Assembly: GCA_963772805.1 (NCBI GenBank)
Contig: CAVYYU010000008.1
Coordinates: 248,001-312,000 of the forward strand
DNA length: 64,000 bases
Direction: 5' to 3'
Source: Legionella_A sp963772805
GTDB taxonomy: Bacteria > Pseudomonadota > Gammaproteobacteria > Legionellales > Legionellaceae
Shown piece after piece: positions 1 through 9,252 of this stretch. Under the pieces are notes generated by a model that was not told where the DNA came from, ran no database searches, and worked only from the letters and a program-made list of their open reading frames with translations. Position 1 is the first letter of the stretch. The number at the start of each line of letters is the position of its first letter. Both the position numbers and the translations under genes were made by a program.

Positions 1-279
1 TATATGCCATTTGTGAAAGGAGGAGGCTTATTTGTTCGCACTAAACAACTTCATCCATTAGGCAGTAATGTGACTTTAATCGTACAATTGTTGGATGAGC
101 CTGAAACCTATACTGTGGATGGCAAAGTGGTTTGGATTACACCAAAGGGAGCGCAAGGCAATAAACCAAACGGTATTGGTGTGCAATTTTCTGGCGAAAA
201 TAGCCGTAATCTTGTCAATAAGATAGAGACCTATTTGGCCGGTATGTTAAAATCGACGCAACCGACTGATACAATTTAG
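1..279 (+). CDS. PilZ-domain protein, 5' end missing
   Basis: The visible 92 codons are the C-terminal part of a small PilZ-domain protein of the type linked to type IV pilus biogenesis. The diagnostic stretch is GGGLFV near the start, followed by a beta-rich region with WITPKGAQ, and GIGVQF before the last helix; these match the short PilZ family. The reading frame stays open to base 1, so the ATG at position 4 is probably internal and the real start lies outside the window. PilZ domains commonly bind cyclic di-GMP, but this pilus subgroup often lacks the binding motif, and the segment that would carry it is not visible here. The tatD gene follows after 5 bases, suggesting one transcript. 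Confidence 0.85.
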   Translation, partial: YMPFVKGGGLFVRTKQLHPLGSNVTLIVQLLDEPETYTVDGKVVWITPKGAQGNKPNGIGVQFSGENSRNLVNKIETYLAGMLKSTQPTDTI

Positions 280-284
280 AGATT

Positions 285-1106
285 ATGAAAAATACTATAC
301 AAACAACACCTTTGGTTGATTCTCATTGTCATTTACATAGTATTGATTTAACCGAATTTAATAATGAGATGGACCGCGTGATTCAGCAAGCAGAGGACAA
401 TGGTGTTGAACACCTGCTGTGTGTCTGCATTGAGCTTGACGATGTGCCTTTGCTTTATAAGTTGGCTGATAAGTATGACAACGTAAGCATATCTGTTGGC
501 GTGCATCCTAATACAGAACGCGGCGAGGATCCAAGTGCTGAAAAACTGATTATATTGGCCGCTCATCCTGCCTGTATTGCAATAGGAGAGACAGGTCTTG
601 ATTATTTTCGCATGGATACAGATGAGGGCAAGCGCCTGCAACGTCAGCGCTTTACAAATCACATTCACGCCGCATTGACTTCATCCAAACCTTTAATTAT
701 TCATACGCGCGAGGCGGCCGAAGATACCCTGTTGCTGATGGCTGCTGAAAATGCCGCAAACATTGGCGGAGTTATGCATTGTTTTACAGAGAATTGGGAA
801 GTCGCGCGGCGTGCGCTTGATCTCAATTTCTATATTTCCTTTTCGGGGATTGTAACGTTTAAAAATGCAACGCAAGTGCGGGAAGTCGCTAAAAAAGTGC
901 CTTTGGATCGAATTTTGATTGAGACTGATTCACCTTATCTTGCCCCTGTTCCTTTTCGCGGCAAACAAAATCACCCTGCATTAGTCAAACAGGTGGCTCT
1001 GGAGCTAAGTGCATTACGGCAAGTCGATTATGAAACCCTTGCGGCACAAACGACGGCTAATTTTTATAAATGTTTTAAAATCCCGCGAAAAGCTGCCAAG
1101 GTATAA
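285..1106 (+). CDS. tatD: TatD family metal-dependent DNase
   Basis: A 273-residue TIM-barrel hydrolase of the TatD/YcfH family, predicted to act as a cytoplasmic metal-dependent 3'-5' nuclease. Metal-ligand motifs are all visible: DSHCHLH near residue 12, GETGLDY near residue 106, IIHTREA, MHCFTENW and ETDSPYLAP. Length is typical. The gene follows pilZ closely, and its stop codon is one base before the anmK start, so pilZ-tatD-anmK likely form one operon. In many gammaproteobacteria pilZ and tatD lie together downstream of holB; holB would be just outside the left edge. The exact cellular substrate of this subfamily is not settled. Confidence 0.93.
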   Translation: MKNTIQTTPLVDSHCHLHSIDLTEFNNEMDRVIQQAEDNGVEHLLCVCIELDDVPLLYKLADKYDNVSISVGVHPNTERGEDPSAEKLIILAAHPACIAIGETGLDYFRMDTDEGKRLQRQRFTNHIHAALTSSKPLIIHTREAAEDTLLLMAAENAANIGGVMHCFTENWEVARRALDLNFYISFSGIVTFKNATQVREVAKKVPLDRILIETDSPYLAPVPFRGKQNHPALVKQVALELSALRQVDYETLAAQTTANFYKCFKIPRKAAKV

Positions 1107-1107
1107 C

Positions 1108-2199
1108 ATGAAATTATTTATTGGATTAATGTCGGGTACCAGCATGGATGGTATTGATGCGGCGTTGGTGGATGTAAGCACTAACCGCTTAATTGCAGGT
1201 ATCACGCGCGCTTACAGCGATAAAGCCAGGCAGTTTTTGCAGGCTGTTTTACAGGGTACGCAAACAGGACCCGCGGCAATTAGCCAGTTAAACACCTTGA
1301 TCGGTCGAGAGTTTGCCGATGCAACCAATCAGCTATTGGAAATTGCTAATGTAAAACGAGAGCATGTCATAGCGATCGGCAGTCATGGGCAGACAATTTG
1401 TCATGACGCAACGGCTGATATTCCTTATACGCTACAATTAGGCTGTGCGCATACGATAGCTGAGTTAACAGGTCTTACCGTTATTGCTGACTTCAGAACA
1501 CGCGATTTGGTTGTAGGAGGGCTGGGAGCGCCATTTGCGCCCGTTTATCACCATGCTTTATTTGCGAAATTTGATTTTCCGCTGGCGGTGGTCAACATTG
1601 GCGGTATTGCCAATGTTTCGTATCTCGCGCCAGGTCAAACTATTAGCGGTTATGATATTGGACCGGGTAATTGCCTTATGGATGCCTGGGTAAAAAAACA
1701 TTTGGGAACTCCTTATGATGCTGATGGAGCTTGGGCGGCAACGGGCGGGGTTATTGAGCCGTTACTTGCCAGTTTATTAGCCGATCCCTACTTCAAACTA
1801 GCTGTGCCAAAAAGCATTGGCAAAGAATATTTTTCTGAAGATTGGTTATTGTGCCACCAGTACGCGGACTATACTGCGCAAGACATTCAGGCTACGTTGC
1901 TTGCACTCACGGCGACATCGATTTCGCAGGCAATACAAGCGAGCAACATGCAGCCTAAGCTCATCGCTCTATGTGGTGGCGGGGCACACAACACCATGTT
2001 GCAAAATGCGTTACGTAAACAATTGCCTGAAGCAACTGTAGAAAGCACATTAATGCTGGGTGTTGATCCTGACTTTCTTGAGGCAATGATGTTCGCCTGG
2101 CTTGCTGAAAAAACATTCAATCAAATACCGGTTGATTTAACACATATTACGGGTGCAAGAAATCCTGCTATATTGGGCGCGGTTTATAGGTATGTCTAA
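1108..2199 (+). CDS. anmK: Anhydro-N-acetylmuramic acid kinase
   Basis: AnmK phosphorylates and hydrolyses 1,6-anhydro-MurNAc to MurNAc-6-phosphate during peptidoglycan recycling in the cytoplasm. The N-terminal GLMSGTSMDGID is the family signature, followed by IGSHGQT, ADFRTRD, GGLGAP, NIGGIANVS and the GYDIGPGN phosphate-binding region; CGGGAHN lies near the C-terminus. A longer frame opens at 1009 but would overlap tatD by almost 100 bases, and the protein family begins at the ATG at 1108, so that start is chosen. The 363-residue length is normal. NagZ, another recycling enzyme, is encoded at about 40 kb, so the organism probably recycles its wall. Confidence 0.95.
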   Translation: MKLFIGLMSGTSMDGIDAALVDVSTNRLIAGITRAYSDKARQFLQAVLQGTQTGPAAISQLNTLIGREFADATNQLLEIANVKREHVIAIGSHGQTICHDATADIPYTLQLGCAHTIAELTGLTVIADFRTRDLVVGGLGAPFAPVYHHALFAKFDFPLAVVNIGGIANVSYLAPGQTISGYDIGPGNCLMDAWVKKHLGTPYDADGAWAATGGVIEPLLASLLADPYFKLAVPKSIGKEYFSEDWLLCHQYADYTAQDIQATLLALTATSISQAIQASNMQPKLIALCGGGAHNTMLQNALRKQLPEATVESTLMLGVDPDFLEAMMFAWLAEKTFNQIPVDLTHITGARNPAILGAVYRYV

Positions 2200-2281
2200 T
2201 GGTCAGCCATTGACAAACGAAACTCACTTCGGTGTAATGTGCTTTTTGAGTAAATCTTAATATCAACTCGGGCATCCCCTC

Positions 2282-3574
2282 ATGCAATCACAGAAACACA
2301 GCAAGTTAAGTGCTTATATTATTTTTTTTCTTGCAACCTCGTTTTACCTGTATGAGTTTATTCTGCAGGTTGCACCCAGCGTAATGGCTGATCCAATGAT
2401 GAAGACGTTTCAGGTTACGGCAGAAGGGTTTGGTGTGATTTCGGCATTTTATTTTTATGCTTATGCACCGATGCAATTACCTGCAGGTCTGTTGTTTGAT
2501 CGCTATGGCCCCCGAAAATTAATGACGAGTGCGATGATATTGTGTGCTCTGGGTTCCTTTTTTTTCGCCTCAACCGACAGTATGCTTACCGCATCAATGG
2601 GCCGGTTTTTAATAGGCATTGGTTCCGCATTTTCTTTTATTGGTGTGTTGGTATTGGTTTCTCGCTGGTTTCCGCCACAACATTTCGCAATTTTAGCAGG
2701 CGTTGCGCAATTGATGAGCTCGGTGGGTGCTATGTTTGGCGAGATGCCTTTGGCTGCGTTGGTTGAACACGTAGGTTGGCGGCAAGCGAGCTTTATATTA
2801 GCTGGTGTAGGTCTGTTTTTATCAATACTGTTGTGGTTATTTATTCGCGACTATCCTCACCAACCGACACAGTCACTTCCTACTCGACGCTTTAGAGATG
2901 AGTTGACGCGCTTGCGAGAGGTTTGTAGTCGTTCTTATACTTGGTTGACAGGTGCTTATGCATTTTGCATCTGGACTCCAATTGCGGTATTCGCCGCACT
3001 ATGGGGCGTACCCTATCTGCAGGAAAAGTACCAGGTTGGCGTTGTCGTGGCTTCTGGTTTATGCAGTATGATTTGGCTTGGAATTGGTATTGGTAGTCCT
3101 TTGCTCGGTTGGATAAGTGACCGGCTACATAGCCGTCGTCTTGCATTAATTAGTAGTTCTATTTTTGGTTTGGCTGCTACACTGATCTTGTTGTATGCGT
3201 CGGACGTTTCCATTGGTTGGATGTATATCGTTCTGTTTTTTCTTGGTCTTGGTGCAGGTGGGCAAACGGTCAGTTTTGCTGTTGTTAAAGACAATAACCC
3301 TGCTCATTTAGTGGGAACTGCTTCTGGATTTAATAATTTGTCGGTTCTGATTGGCGGCGCGATTTTTCAGCCTCTTGTCGGTGTTTTTTTGCATCGCAGT
3401 TCGGACTGGCATTTAGTTAATGATGTACCTGTTTATATGATTAGTAGTTATCAAAAAGCACTGCTGGTCATGCCTGTCTGTTATTTGGTTAGTTTATTCA
3501 TAGCATTGGTGTTGATTAAAGAGTCTCATCCTGGGGCTGTGATTCACCAACAAAAAGTAGCTTTCGAATCATAG
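2282..3574 (+). CDS. MFS transporter, Pht-like
   Basis: A 430-residue major facilitator permease with about 12 hydrophobic segments. The loop between helices 2 and 3 contains LLFDRYGPRKLM, the MFS signature motif, and a long central hydrophilic loop lies near residues 195-215. The N-terminal layout (FYLYEFILQVAPSVM) resembles the Legionella/Coxiella Pht-like and sugar-acid permeases, which import amino acids or nucleosides across the inner membrane. Substrate cannot be read from sequence. It follows anmK after 82 bases, so it may be a separate transcript; import of a cell-wall sugar would fit the neighbour but is only inference. Confidence 0.85.
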   Translation: MQSQKHSKLSAYIIFFLATSFYLYEFILQVAPSVMADPMMKTFQVTAEGFGVISAFYFYAYAPMQLPAGLLFDRYGPRKLMTSAMILCALGSFFFASTDSMLTASMGRFLIGIGSAFSFIGVLVLVSRWFPPQHFAILAGVAQLMSSVGAMFGEMPLAALVEHVGWRQASFILAGVGLFLSILLWLFIRDYPHQPTQSLPTRRFRDELTRLREVCSRSYTWLTGAYAFCIWTPIAVFAALWGVPYLQEKYQVGVVVASGLCSMIWLGIGIGSPLLGWISDRLHSRRLALISSSIFGLAATLILLYASDVSIGWMYIVLFFLGLGAGGQTVSFAVVKDNNPAHLVGTASGFNNLSVLIGGAIFQPLVGVFLHRSSDWHLVNDVPVYMISSYQKALLVMPVCYLVSLFIALVLIKESHPGAVIHQQKVAFES

Positions 3575-4083
3575 CGTGTCGGGGCAGGCTCTAATTTCGG
3601 TTTTCCCTGCGTTCCACTAAAGCTAAATTTAATGGTTCTTAGGCAATGAACCACTTTATTTATACCAACTTTATCTTAAACGAATTGAATAATTTAGAAA
3701 TAACCGTCTTCCAGCATTAGGATGAGGTATATACACACAAATAAATAAAAAAACTATCTTTATTCAGCACTGCTCACCAATAAATCATCTGCGTGGCTAT
3801 GTCTAGAAATCACATCGTTTAATCCGCACTAAAATACTATTTTTTGCGAGCGTATACGTTTGTGGTGACGAGATACGAAAAACCATGTCTTTCTATTCGT
3901 TTCATATTTTGCGAAGATTGTTACACAGATGAGTAGAATGTAATTTTACGATTATCCCACTTGATGGCAGGATCCAGATGGTTGCTCTAGTTTGGAGATC
4001 AATGTTCATTATTGGGTTACCTGAGATAGGCGCGTTACAAATACGGCTTGTTTTATTTTTTATTGAATGATTAAGGATAGATT
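3575..4083. other. Intergenic stretch, no gene seen
   Basis: About 510 AT-rich bases between the MFS gene and the DUF1566 gene. I see no convincing small ORF, RNA gene or strong terminator. It probably contains the promoter of the secreted DUF1566 protein; a purine-rich ribosome binding site (AAGGATAG) lies immediately before that gene. Confidence 0.5.
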
Positions 4084-5424
4084 ATGAATAAAATTCGCTT
4101 GAAACAAGCCGGGGCAGTCGCCTTGTCTTGTATGGTCTTTCTGTCGGCAAAAGCTGCTGATACACGTCAGTTTACTCTAAAAGCATTGGGAGAAACACGA
4201 GTTACTATTCCCCAAGGTGAAACACAAGCTGTGCGATATTGGCTGAGCAACCACAGTGACCAAATACGAACTCTAAGTATGAAACCAATAAAGGGCATCA
4301 CTCAACAAGTCGATGGTGATGGTGATTATTGTGCAAATCTTATAACTTTGAAGCCAGGACAATCCTGTGTGCTCAAGCTGCAGGTAAACTCTAACGAGTT
4401 AGGCAAATTAAAAAATATTGCACCATTGGTCTGCGAAAATGGGGCAAACTGGTTTGATGGCCAGGTTGTGATGTCTGAATCTTGTGTACGCCCTTTAGCC
4501 GAAGAAAAACTCAGTGTCAATGTGATCCCGATGGGTAAAGTGTCTTTGTCTGTAAAAATAGAGCAACCGAGCGCTTACACTTCAGCTATCAAAAATAAAA
4601 GAGTCAAAAATTTTTGTTATAACTCACTTGAAGAATGCAGGTTGACCTTGTTCGCAGGCGGTGGTACTGGCCATATCTCGCTTACAAGCACATCAACAAC
4701 CACAACCGCACACAATATTCACGCAGTTTTGCCTTGGGCAGATGTTACATCCACCACATGCCCAACGTTAGCACCTGGTGCCACCTGTCAGATTACATTT
4801 AATTCAGGCACGGCGATGAAACACCCGCAAGCATCCATTCAAATTGTGGGTGATAATACGGGACCCGCGGTAGAGATGAAAGTTGTCGTGCTGGGCGTTG
4901 GCGATACTTACCAAGACGGTTTAATCTATGTTGTAAATCCAGGCTTGAATTCAGGTATGCTTGCTTTCGCCACTGATAATCATACTATAGCCTCTTGGGG
5001 TGATACACCTAACACAGATCTTGGTACGTTATTGAACAATGGGTTTTACAATACAGAAAAAATTAGTGATGTATTTCCCACCTCGCCTGCCAGTATATGT
5101 AAACATAGCCCAGGTCATCTCATCAATTATCCAACACAACAATGGTATCTGCCCTCATATGATGAAATGAATACTTTTGTCCTTGCACTAGCTGCAGCCT
5201 ATGGTGACCCTATTCCGGTTGGTACGTTCGCGTTGACTATAGATTCTGCTATTTACTATTGGACCTCCTCTGAAGGCAATTCAGCGGGCATTCCTGCCAG
5301 CACACCGAGTGACTACGCATATCAAACCAGCTTTGTACTTAACATGGGAGAACCTGTTTCACTTGCTGCTAGCAAGCAGTCTGGAACCGCTGTTTATTCC
5401 CGCTGCATCCGTCGTTTTTCATAA
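4084..5424 (+). CDS. Secreted protein with C-terminal DUF1566 domain
   Basis: A 446-residue exported protein. Residues 1-24 form a signal peptide ending in AKA-AD. The middle has two segments with the pattern LKPGQSCVLKL and LAPGATCQITF, typical of immunoglobulin-like choice-of-anchor/ASPM-Hydin-like domains of bacterial surface proteins. The last 150 residues fit the DUF1566 (Lcl C-terminal-like) domain: WYLPSYDEMN, then YYWTSSE, ending in SRCIRRF. Such proteins are abundant in Legionella and relatives, and the L. pneumophila collagen-like adhesin Lcl ends in this domain. A surface or secreted adhesive role is inference. A hairpin terminator follows at 5434. Confidence 0.8.
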   Translation: MNKIRLKQAGAVALSCMVFLSAKAADTRQFTLKALGETRVTIPQGETQAVRYWLSNHSDQIRTLSMKPIKGITQQVDGDGDYCANLITLKPGQSCVLKLQVNSNELGKLKNIAPLVCENGANWFDGQVVMSESCVRPLAEEKLSVNVIPMGKVSLSVKIEQPSAYTSAIKNKRVKNFCYNSLEECRLTLFAGGGTGHISLTSTSTTTTAHNIHAVLPWADVTSTTCPTLAPGATCQITFNSGTAMKHPQASIQIVGDNTGPAVEMKVVVLGVGDTYQDGLIYVVNPGLNSGMLAFATDNHTIASWGDTPNTDLGTLLNNGFYNTEKISDVFPTSPASICKHSPGHLINYPTQQWYLPSYDEMNTFVLALAAAYGDPIPVGTFALTIDSAIYYWTSSEGNSAGIPASTPSDYAYQTSFVLNMGEPVSLAASKQSGTAVYSRCIRRFS

Positions 5425-5433
5425 CTATAAATT

Positions 5434-5461
5434 ACAACGGGATCTTGATAGATCCCGTTGT
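5434..5461 (+). terminator. Intrinsic terminator-like hairpin after the DUF1566 gene
   Basis: A perfect 11-bp stem (5434-5444 with 5451-5461) around a 6-base loop, starting 10 bases after the stop codon. A short mixed T-rich run follows (GGTTTCTTG). Position and symmetry support a rho-independent terminator, though the U tract is weak. Confidence 0.65.
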
Positions 5462-5531
5462 GGTTTCTTGATTCTAAAATATAGAGAATTTATTGAGAAA
5501 TGGGGGCTTAAAAATATTTTGTTCAATTTTT

Positions 5532-5547
5532 TGGGGACATGTCCCCA
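5532..5547. repeat. 16-bp perfect palindrome TGGGGACATGTCCCCA
   Basis: An isolated perfect palindrome between the DUF1566 and FecR genes, preceded by a T run. A near relative (TGGGGAC with GTCCCCA around a 3-base loop) occurs inside IS-B at 62668-62684, so this may be a fragment of mobile-element origin or a small terminator. Confidence 0.45.
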
Positions 5548-5714
5548 TGCCTTGTATTTGGCAGATGCGTCAGTTAATATTATTTTTGGCTTTTTCAACG
5601 CTATAAAAAAATAAGTCTGCGCGGTCTGTTTTTATAGTGAACCTGATTTGGGCTCATTCGATTTGCAGTGAAATTCAATGAAATTTGAACGTGTTAGAGC
5701 ATAGAGGGAACAGA

Positions 5715-6479
5715 ATGAAGAAATTGATTTCTATTTGTTTATTGTTGACGGCAATCCCCGCATTAGCCGATGACGTTGGTAAAGTTCTATTTACGGCAAA
5801 GGACGTGCTGCTTATGCGTGGTGGCTCACAAAACAAGCTAGGTCGAGGAGATTCTTTGCAGGCGGGGGATACAATTGTTACTGCAGCCGCATCATCTGCT
5901 AAAATCAAGTATTTTAATGGTACCCTGGTGACTGTGGGTGAGCTTTCTAAATACAAAATTCTGGCTTATTCTCCCAAGCAAGGCGATGTAGAGCTTGCGG
6001 CAGAGCTTACTTCGGGCAAGATGGAGTCTCAAACTACGGGTAAAAAGAAACAGAAAGAAGAACTTAAAACACCGATGGTTGTAATGAGAATCTTCGGGAC
6101 AAAATATAAAGTTTTTGTTCCGGACGCCAAGACGACTAATACCATGGTTGAGTCTGGGGAGGTTAAAGTTGGCAATATGACATTGATCGCGGGTCAAAGC
6201 TCTCTTTCAACGCCTGCAGGCACTCTCGCCGCTCCTTTTCCAGCATCTGGAAACATTTCAAAGAGTGAAACTACGCAAAATGGCTCGGAAACTGGCGCTG
6301 CAGGTGCTAGCCATGATAATGGCGGCAGTGAGGCTGGAGTCAGTGGCGCGAGTTTATCGAGCTTGATTGGTACTACCGTGGTTGTTAGCAGTGCCACATC
6401 TGGTACTGAAGCGGCCTCTGTGATAGTAGGGAATGCCCTAAGTATTGCACCATTCGTCATCACATCTTGTGGAGGCTAG
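5715..6479 (+). CDS. FecR-domain periplasmic protein
   Basis: A 254-residue exported protein. The start at 5715 is chosen because it gives a clean signal peptide (MKKLISICLLLTAIPALA) and has a purine-rich ribosome binding site (GAGGGAACAGA) just upstream; a longer frame from 5685 would bury it. Residues about 25-165 fit the FecR beta-sandwich domain, with GDSLQAGDTIVTAAASSAKI and SGKM...TPMVVMRIFGTKY. The last 90 residues are Gly/Ser/Thr/Ala-rich and low complexity, like a linker or surface tail. Stand-alone FecR proteins of this type are often surface-associated rather than iron sensors. No sigma factor or TonB receptor is adjacent, so ferric-citrate signalling is unlikely. Confidence 0.75.
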   Translation: MKKLISICLLLTAIPALADDVGKVLFTAKDVLLMRGGSQNKLGRGDSLQAGDTIVTAAASSAKIKYFNGTLVTVGELSKYKILAYSPKQGDVELAAELTSGKMESQTTGKKKQKEELKTPMVVMRIFGTKYKVFVPDAKTTNTMVESGEVKVGNMTLIAGQSSLSTPAGTLAAPFPASGNISKSETTQNGSETGAAGASHDNGGSEAGVSGASLSSLIGTTVVVSSATSGTEAASVIVGNALSIAPFVITSCGG

Positions 6480-6507
6480 CTGCATCTATTAGTAATCGAT
6501 TCGGTGG

Positions 6508-6539
6508 GAATGTTAATCCAGCTTTCCGGATTAACATTC
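6508..6539. terminator. Bidirectional terminator between fecR-like and sdaA
   Basis: A perfect 12-bp inverted repeat (6508-6519 and 6528-6539, loop of 8) sits between two convergent genes and overlaps the stop codon of the L-serine dehydratase. It can serve both strands. Confidence 0.65.
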
Positions 6540-7907
6540 AGGCAGGTTAACAGCCAGGCCTCCCATGGATGTTTCTTTATAGATACTCTGCATATCCATA
6601 CCTGTTTGTTTCATGGTTTTGATAACTTTATCTAATGATATTTGATGCTGGCCATCACCGATAAGTGCCATGCGGGAAGCATTAACGGCTTTCACTGAGC
6701 CCATCGCGTTGCGCTCGATACAGGGAATTTGCACAAGTCCCATCACCGGATCACAGGTCATGCCTAAATGATGTTCCATGGCAATTTCAGCAGCATTTTC
6801 GATTTGCTCAACAGTACCTCCTAGCACAGCGGTTAAGCCCGCGGCGGCCATGGAGGAAGCGACACCGACTTCACCCTGGCAACCTACTTCTGCACCCGAA
6901 ATAGACGCGCCTTTTTTATAGAGAATTCCTATTGCAGCAGCTGTGAGGAAATAAGTAATAATATCTTCTTTATCCATCTTCTCATGTGCATCTTGGCAAT
7001 ATCTGAGCACGGCGGGGATAATGCCTGCGGCACCGTTGGTTGGTGCCGTGACGATGCGACCACCGGCAGCATTTTCTTCATTTACTGCCATGGCATACAG
7101 GTTTAAATGATTCATGATATCGGAGCGCTCATATATGCTATGTACGCCTTTTTTTTCATTCAGTTTGTTATAGAGGTCAGGAGCGCGTCGTTTAAGTTGC
7201 AAGCCGCCAGGTAATACGCCAGGATGACGGCAACCATTATCAATGCATTCATTCATGACATTAGCGAGTTTGAGAATACCGTTTTGGATGTCTTCGGTAT
7301 TGCGCCAAGTGAGTTCGTTAGCCATCATTAATTCAGAAATTGAAAGATTGTTTTTCTTGCAGTGATCAAGTATTTGCTGTGCCGTATTAAACGGGTAGGG
7401 AAGGGGGTGATTTTCTAAAGTAGTTTGCTCATAATCTTCTTCAGTAGTAATGAAACCGCCGCCAATAGAATAATATACCTGGTTTGCTAGTAATTGATTT
7501 GCACTATCGTAGGCACTGAAGCGCATACCGTTGGTATGCTTCGGCAATAACTCTTTTTGTAGGAAAATGAAATCGGTTGCTTCATGAAATGGAATATCAT
7601 TTATACCGGCAAGGTGAAGTGTATGGGTTTCCAGAATTGCGTGCATACGCGGGATCATGCTTTCAGGGGCAACAGTTTCCGGTGATTTTCCTTCCAAACC
7701 ATTTAAAATGGCTTTGTCTGTGCCGTGCCCTTTCCCGGTGAGCGCCAGGGAACCATATAATTCTATTTTGACCCGTGCTGTTTTATCAAAGCAGTTTGTA
7801 GTGGTTAATAACTGTAAAAACTCATTTGCTGCAATCATAGGACCTACAGTATGTGAGCTGGATGGACCTATACCGATGGAGAATAAATCAAACAAGCTAA
7901 TGTTCAT
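6531..7907 (-). CDS. sdaA: L-serine dehydratase (iron-sulfur type)
   Basis: Converts L-serine to pyruvate and ammonia in the cytoplasm using a [4Fe-4S] cluster rather than PLP. The single chain carries the N-terminal SDH_beta part (SLFDLFSIGIGPSSSHTVGPM) and the C-terminal SDH_alpha part with RIVTAPTNGAAGIIPAVL, SGAEVGCQGEVG and GMTCDPVMGLVQIPCIERN, whose cysteines fit the cluster ligands. The ATG at 7907 is chosen because the family starts with MNISLFD-like sequence; a TTG eight codons upstream is less likely. Serine is a favoured carbon source of Legionella-type bacteria, and glutaminase is encoded nearby, so this block suits amino-acid catabolism. Confidence 0.95.
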   Translation of the reverse strand: MNISLFDLFSIGIGPSSSHTVGPMIAANEFLQLLTTTNCFDKTARVKIELYGSLALTGKGHGTDKAILNGLEGKSPETVAPESMIPRMHAILETHTLHLAGINDIPFHEATDFIFLQKELLPKHTNGMRFSAYDSANQLLANQVYYSIGGGFITTEEDYEQTTLENHPLPYPFNTAQQILDHCKKNNLSISELMMANELTWRNTEDIQNGILKLANVMNECIDNGCRHPGVLPGGLQLKRRAPDLYNKLNEKKGVHSIYERSDIMNHLNLYAMAVNEENAAGGRIVTAPTNGAAGIIPAVLRYCQDAHEKMDKEDIITYFLTAAAIGILYKKGASISGAEVGCQGEVGVASSMAAAGLTAVLGGTVEQIENAAEIAMEHHLGMTCDPVMGLVQIPCIERNAMGSVKAVNASRMALIGDGQHQISLDKVIKTMKQTGMDMQSIYKETSMGGLAVNLPEC

Positions 7908-8052
7908 GGGTTCAAACTCAAGTGAGGTCAATAAAATCTGTTAGAAGATATTAGCATCTCCCAACGCGGAATAAAATTTATGCGCTACAATAATTATAAG
8001 CATAATAAACTGTCTGTAACTTTGATTGCAGCACAACCCAGCGGAGATTATT

Positions 8053-8190
8053 GTGGACCCTAACGAGATCCCGGACATGCCACAAGAGCTCCCGGAAGAA
8101 CCGCCGATGGAATCACCGCAACTGCCTGAGCCGATTGAGCCTATGTTGCCTGATATGCCGGAACCTGAGCCTGAAGATACACCTGATTAA
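8053..8190 (+). CDS. Small Pro/Glu-rich acidic protein (45 aa)
   Basis: A GTG-initiated frame of 45 codons with a good ribosome binding site (GGAG seven bases before the GTG). The product is almost entirely Pro, Glu, Asp and Met, with repeated PE/PEP/MPE units, and has no hydrophobic segment. The strict codon-phase periodicity (CCN and GAR/GAY alternating) argues for coding. It sits between the divergent sdaA start region and the end of glutaminase on the other strand. I do not recognise a family; such peptides may be disordered adaptors or simply conserved small ORFs. An overlapping longer frame from 8051 has no family features and was discarded. Confidence 0.55.
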   Translation: MDPNEIPDMPQELPEEPPMESPQLPEPIEPMLPDMPEPEPEDTPD

Positions 8191-8195
8191 AGTTA

Positions 8196-9128
8196 TCAAG
8201 GTACAGCGAAATGCCAATTCATGGCTTTTGACAATCCTTCCAGCATTATTTCACCGCGGATGCTATTGCCCTTGGCATTTACGCGTGGACTTAATACGAC
8301 AATCCCTGCTTTCCCTGGCAGCACTGCTATAGTGTACCCTGAAACCCCGCTCTTCGCAGGCATGCCAGTCATCACCATGTGTGTTCCCGTTTCATTATAC
8401 AATCCACAAGTTGCCATGATTGCCAGGCTAATTTTACATGTTTCCTCAGAGATGATTTGTTCACCTGTATCCGGATCACGACCTAAATTGGCAAGCAAGG
8501 TCGGTAAGTACATCATTTGCTCAATAGTTGCCTCGTAAGAACATAAACTAAAATATAAATCGAGTGTTTGTGCGACATCTGTTCCTAATTTGTGACGACT
8601 ATGCAGCAAAAAAGCTAGCGAGCGATTGCGATCACCGGTACGTCGTTCTGAAGCAAAAACTAGCGGGTTGATACGCAAGTTTTGGTTGAATAGTTTTTTT
8701 ACCCAAATCTCTAGCCAGGCAAACTGTTGCTCAGCAATACCAGGGATATGTGAGCAAAGGGTAATAGCACCGGTATTTAACATAGGGTTTGATGGTTTTG
8801 GTCCAAGCTGCTCTTGACGCGTGATTGATGAAAAATCATCACCTGATGGCTCAACCTTTACCCACTCAAGCAATTTTTTAACGCCATACTCTTCAAGAAG
8901 CCCAATGAGTGGGATCATTTTTGCGGTACTTTGCAACGTTACGGCAGATAATGGTGTATTGCTCTCGATAAGAATTTCACCGTTAAGTGGTCTGACTGCA
9001 ATAGCGGTAATTTCTTTATTAACATTGGCCAGCTCTGGAATATAGTTGGCGACATTGCCCTCTGAGTTTTTTTCAGCTTCAGTGATTAACTGTTTTAGAA
9101 GGTTTGCGGTGAGTTTATGTTCCATCAT
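8196..9128 (-). CDS. glsA: Glutaminase A
   Basis: Hydrolyses L-glutamine to glutamate and ammonia in the cytoplasm. The 310-residue chain has the serine-dependent beta-lactamase-like fold of this family: the S-x-x-K catalytic pair is in LQSTAKM near residue 68, followed by NPMLNTGAI, YFSLCSYEAT and the C-terminal VSGYTIAVLPGKAGIVVLSP. Length is normal. ATG ATG at 9128/9125 leaves a one-codon uncertainty. Its 3' end converges on the small acidic ORF. Pairing with serine dehydratase suggests deamination of host-derived amino acids and possible acid neutralisation, which is inference. Confidence 0.95.
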   Translation of the reverse strand: MMEHKLTANLLKQLITEAEKNSEGNVANYIPELANVNKEITAIAVRPLNGEILIESNTPLSAVTLQSTAKMIPLIGLLEEYGVKKLLEWVKVEPSGDDFSSITRQEQLGPKPSNPMLNTGAITLCSHIPGIAEQQFAWLEIWVKKLFNQNLRINPLVFASERRTGDRNRSLAFLLHSRHKLGTDVAQTLDLYFSLCSYEATIEQMMYLPTLLANLGRDPDTGEQIISEETCKISLAIMATCGLYNETGTHMVMTGMPAKSGVSGYTIAVLPGKAGIVVLSPRVNAKGNSIRGEIMLEGLSKAMNWHFAVP

Positions 9129-9252
9129 ACAAGCTCAATTATAAAATATGTTCATTATGATAAATTTAGCACAGTATAATGGATAAATGTTCATTTGGTG
9201 CTGATTTATATAAATAGCGGTGTTTTGTGATTAATGCATTTATCAGAATCAT

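Noticed and set aside
5309..5614. 101-codon frame overlapping the end of the DUF1566 gene
   Set aside because: It runs through the terminator hairpin and palindrome and has no protein features; shadow frame.
4084..6479. FecR protein as part of an iron-citrate signalling system
   Set aside because: No sigma factor (FecI) or TonB-dependent receptor nearby, and the C-terminus is a low-complexity tail rather than a receptor-binding domain.
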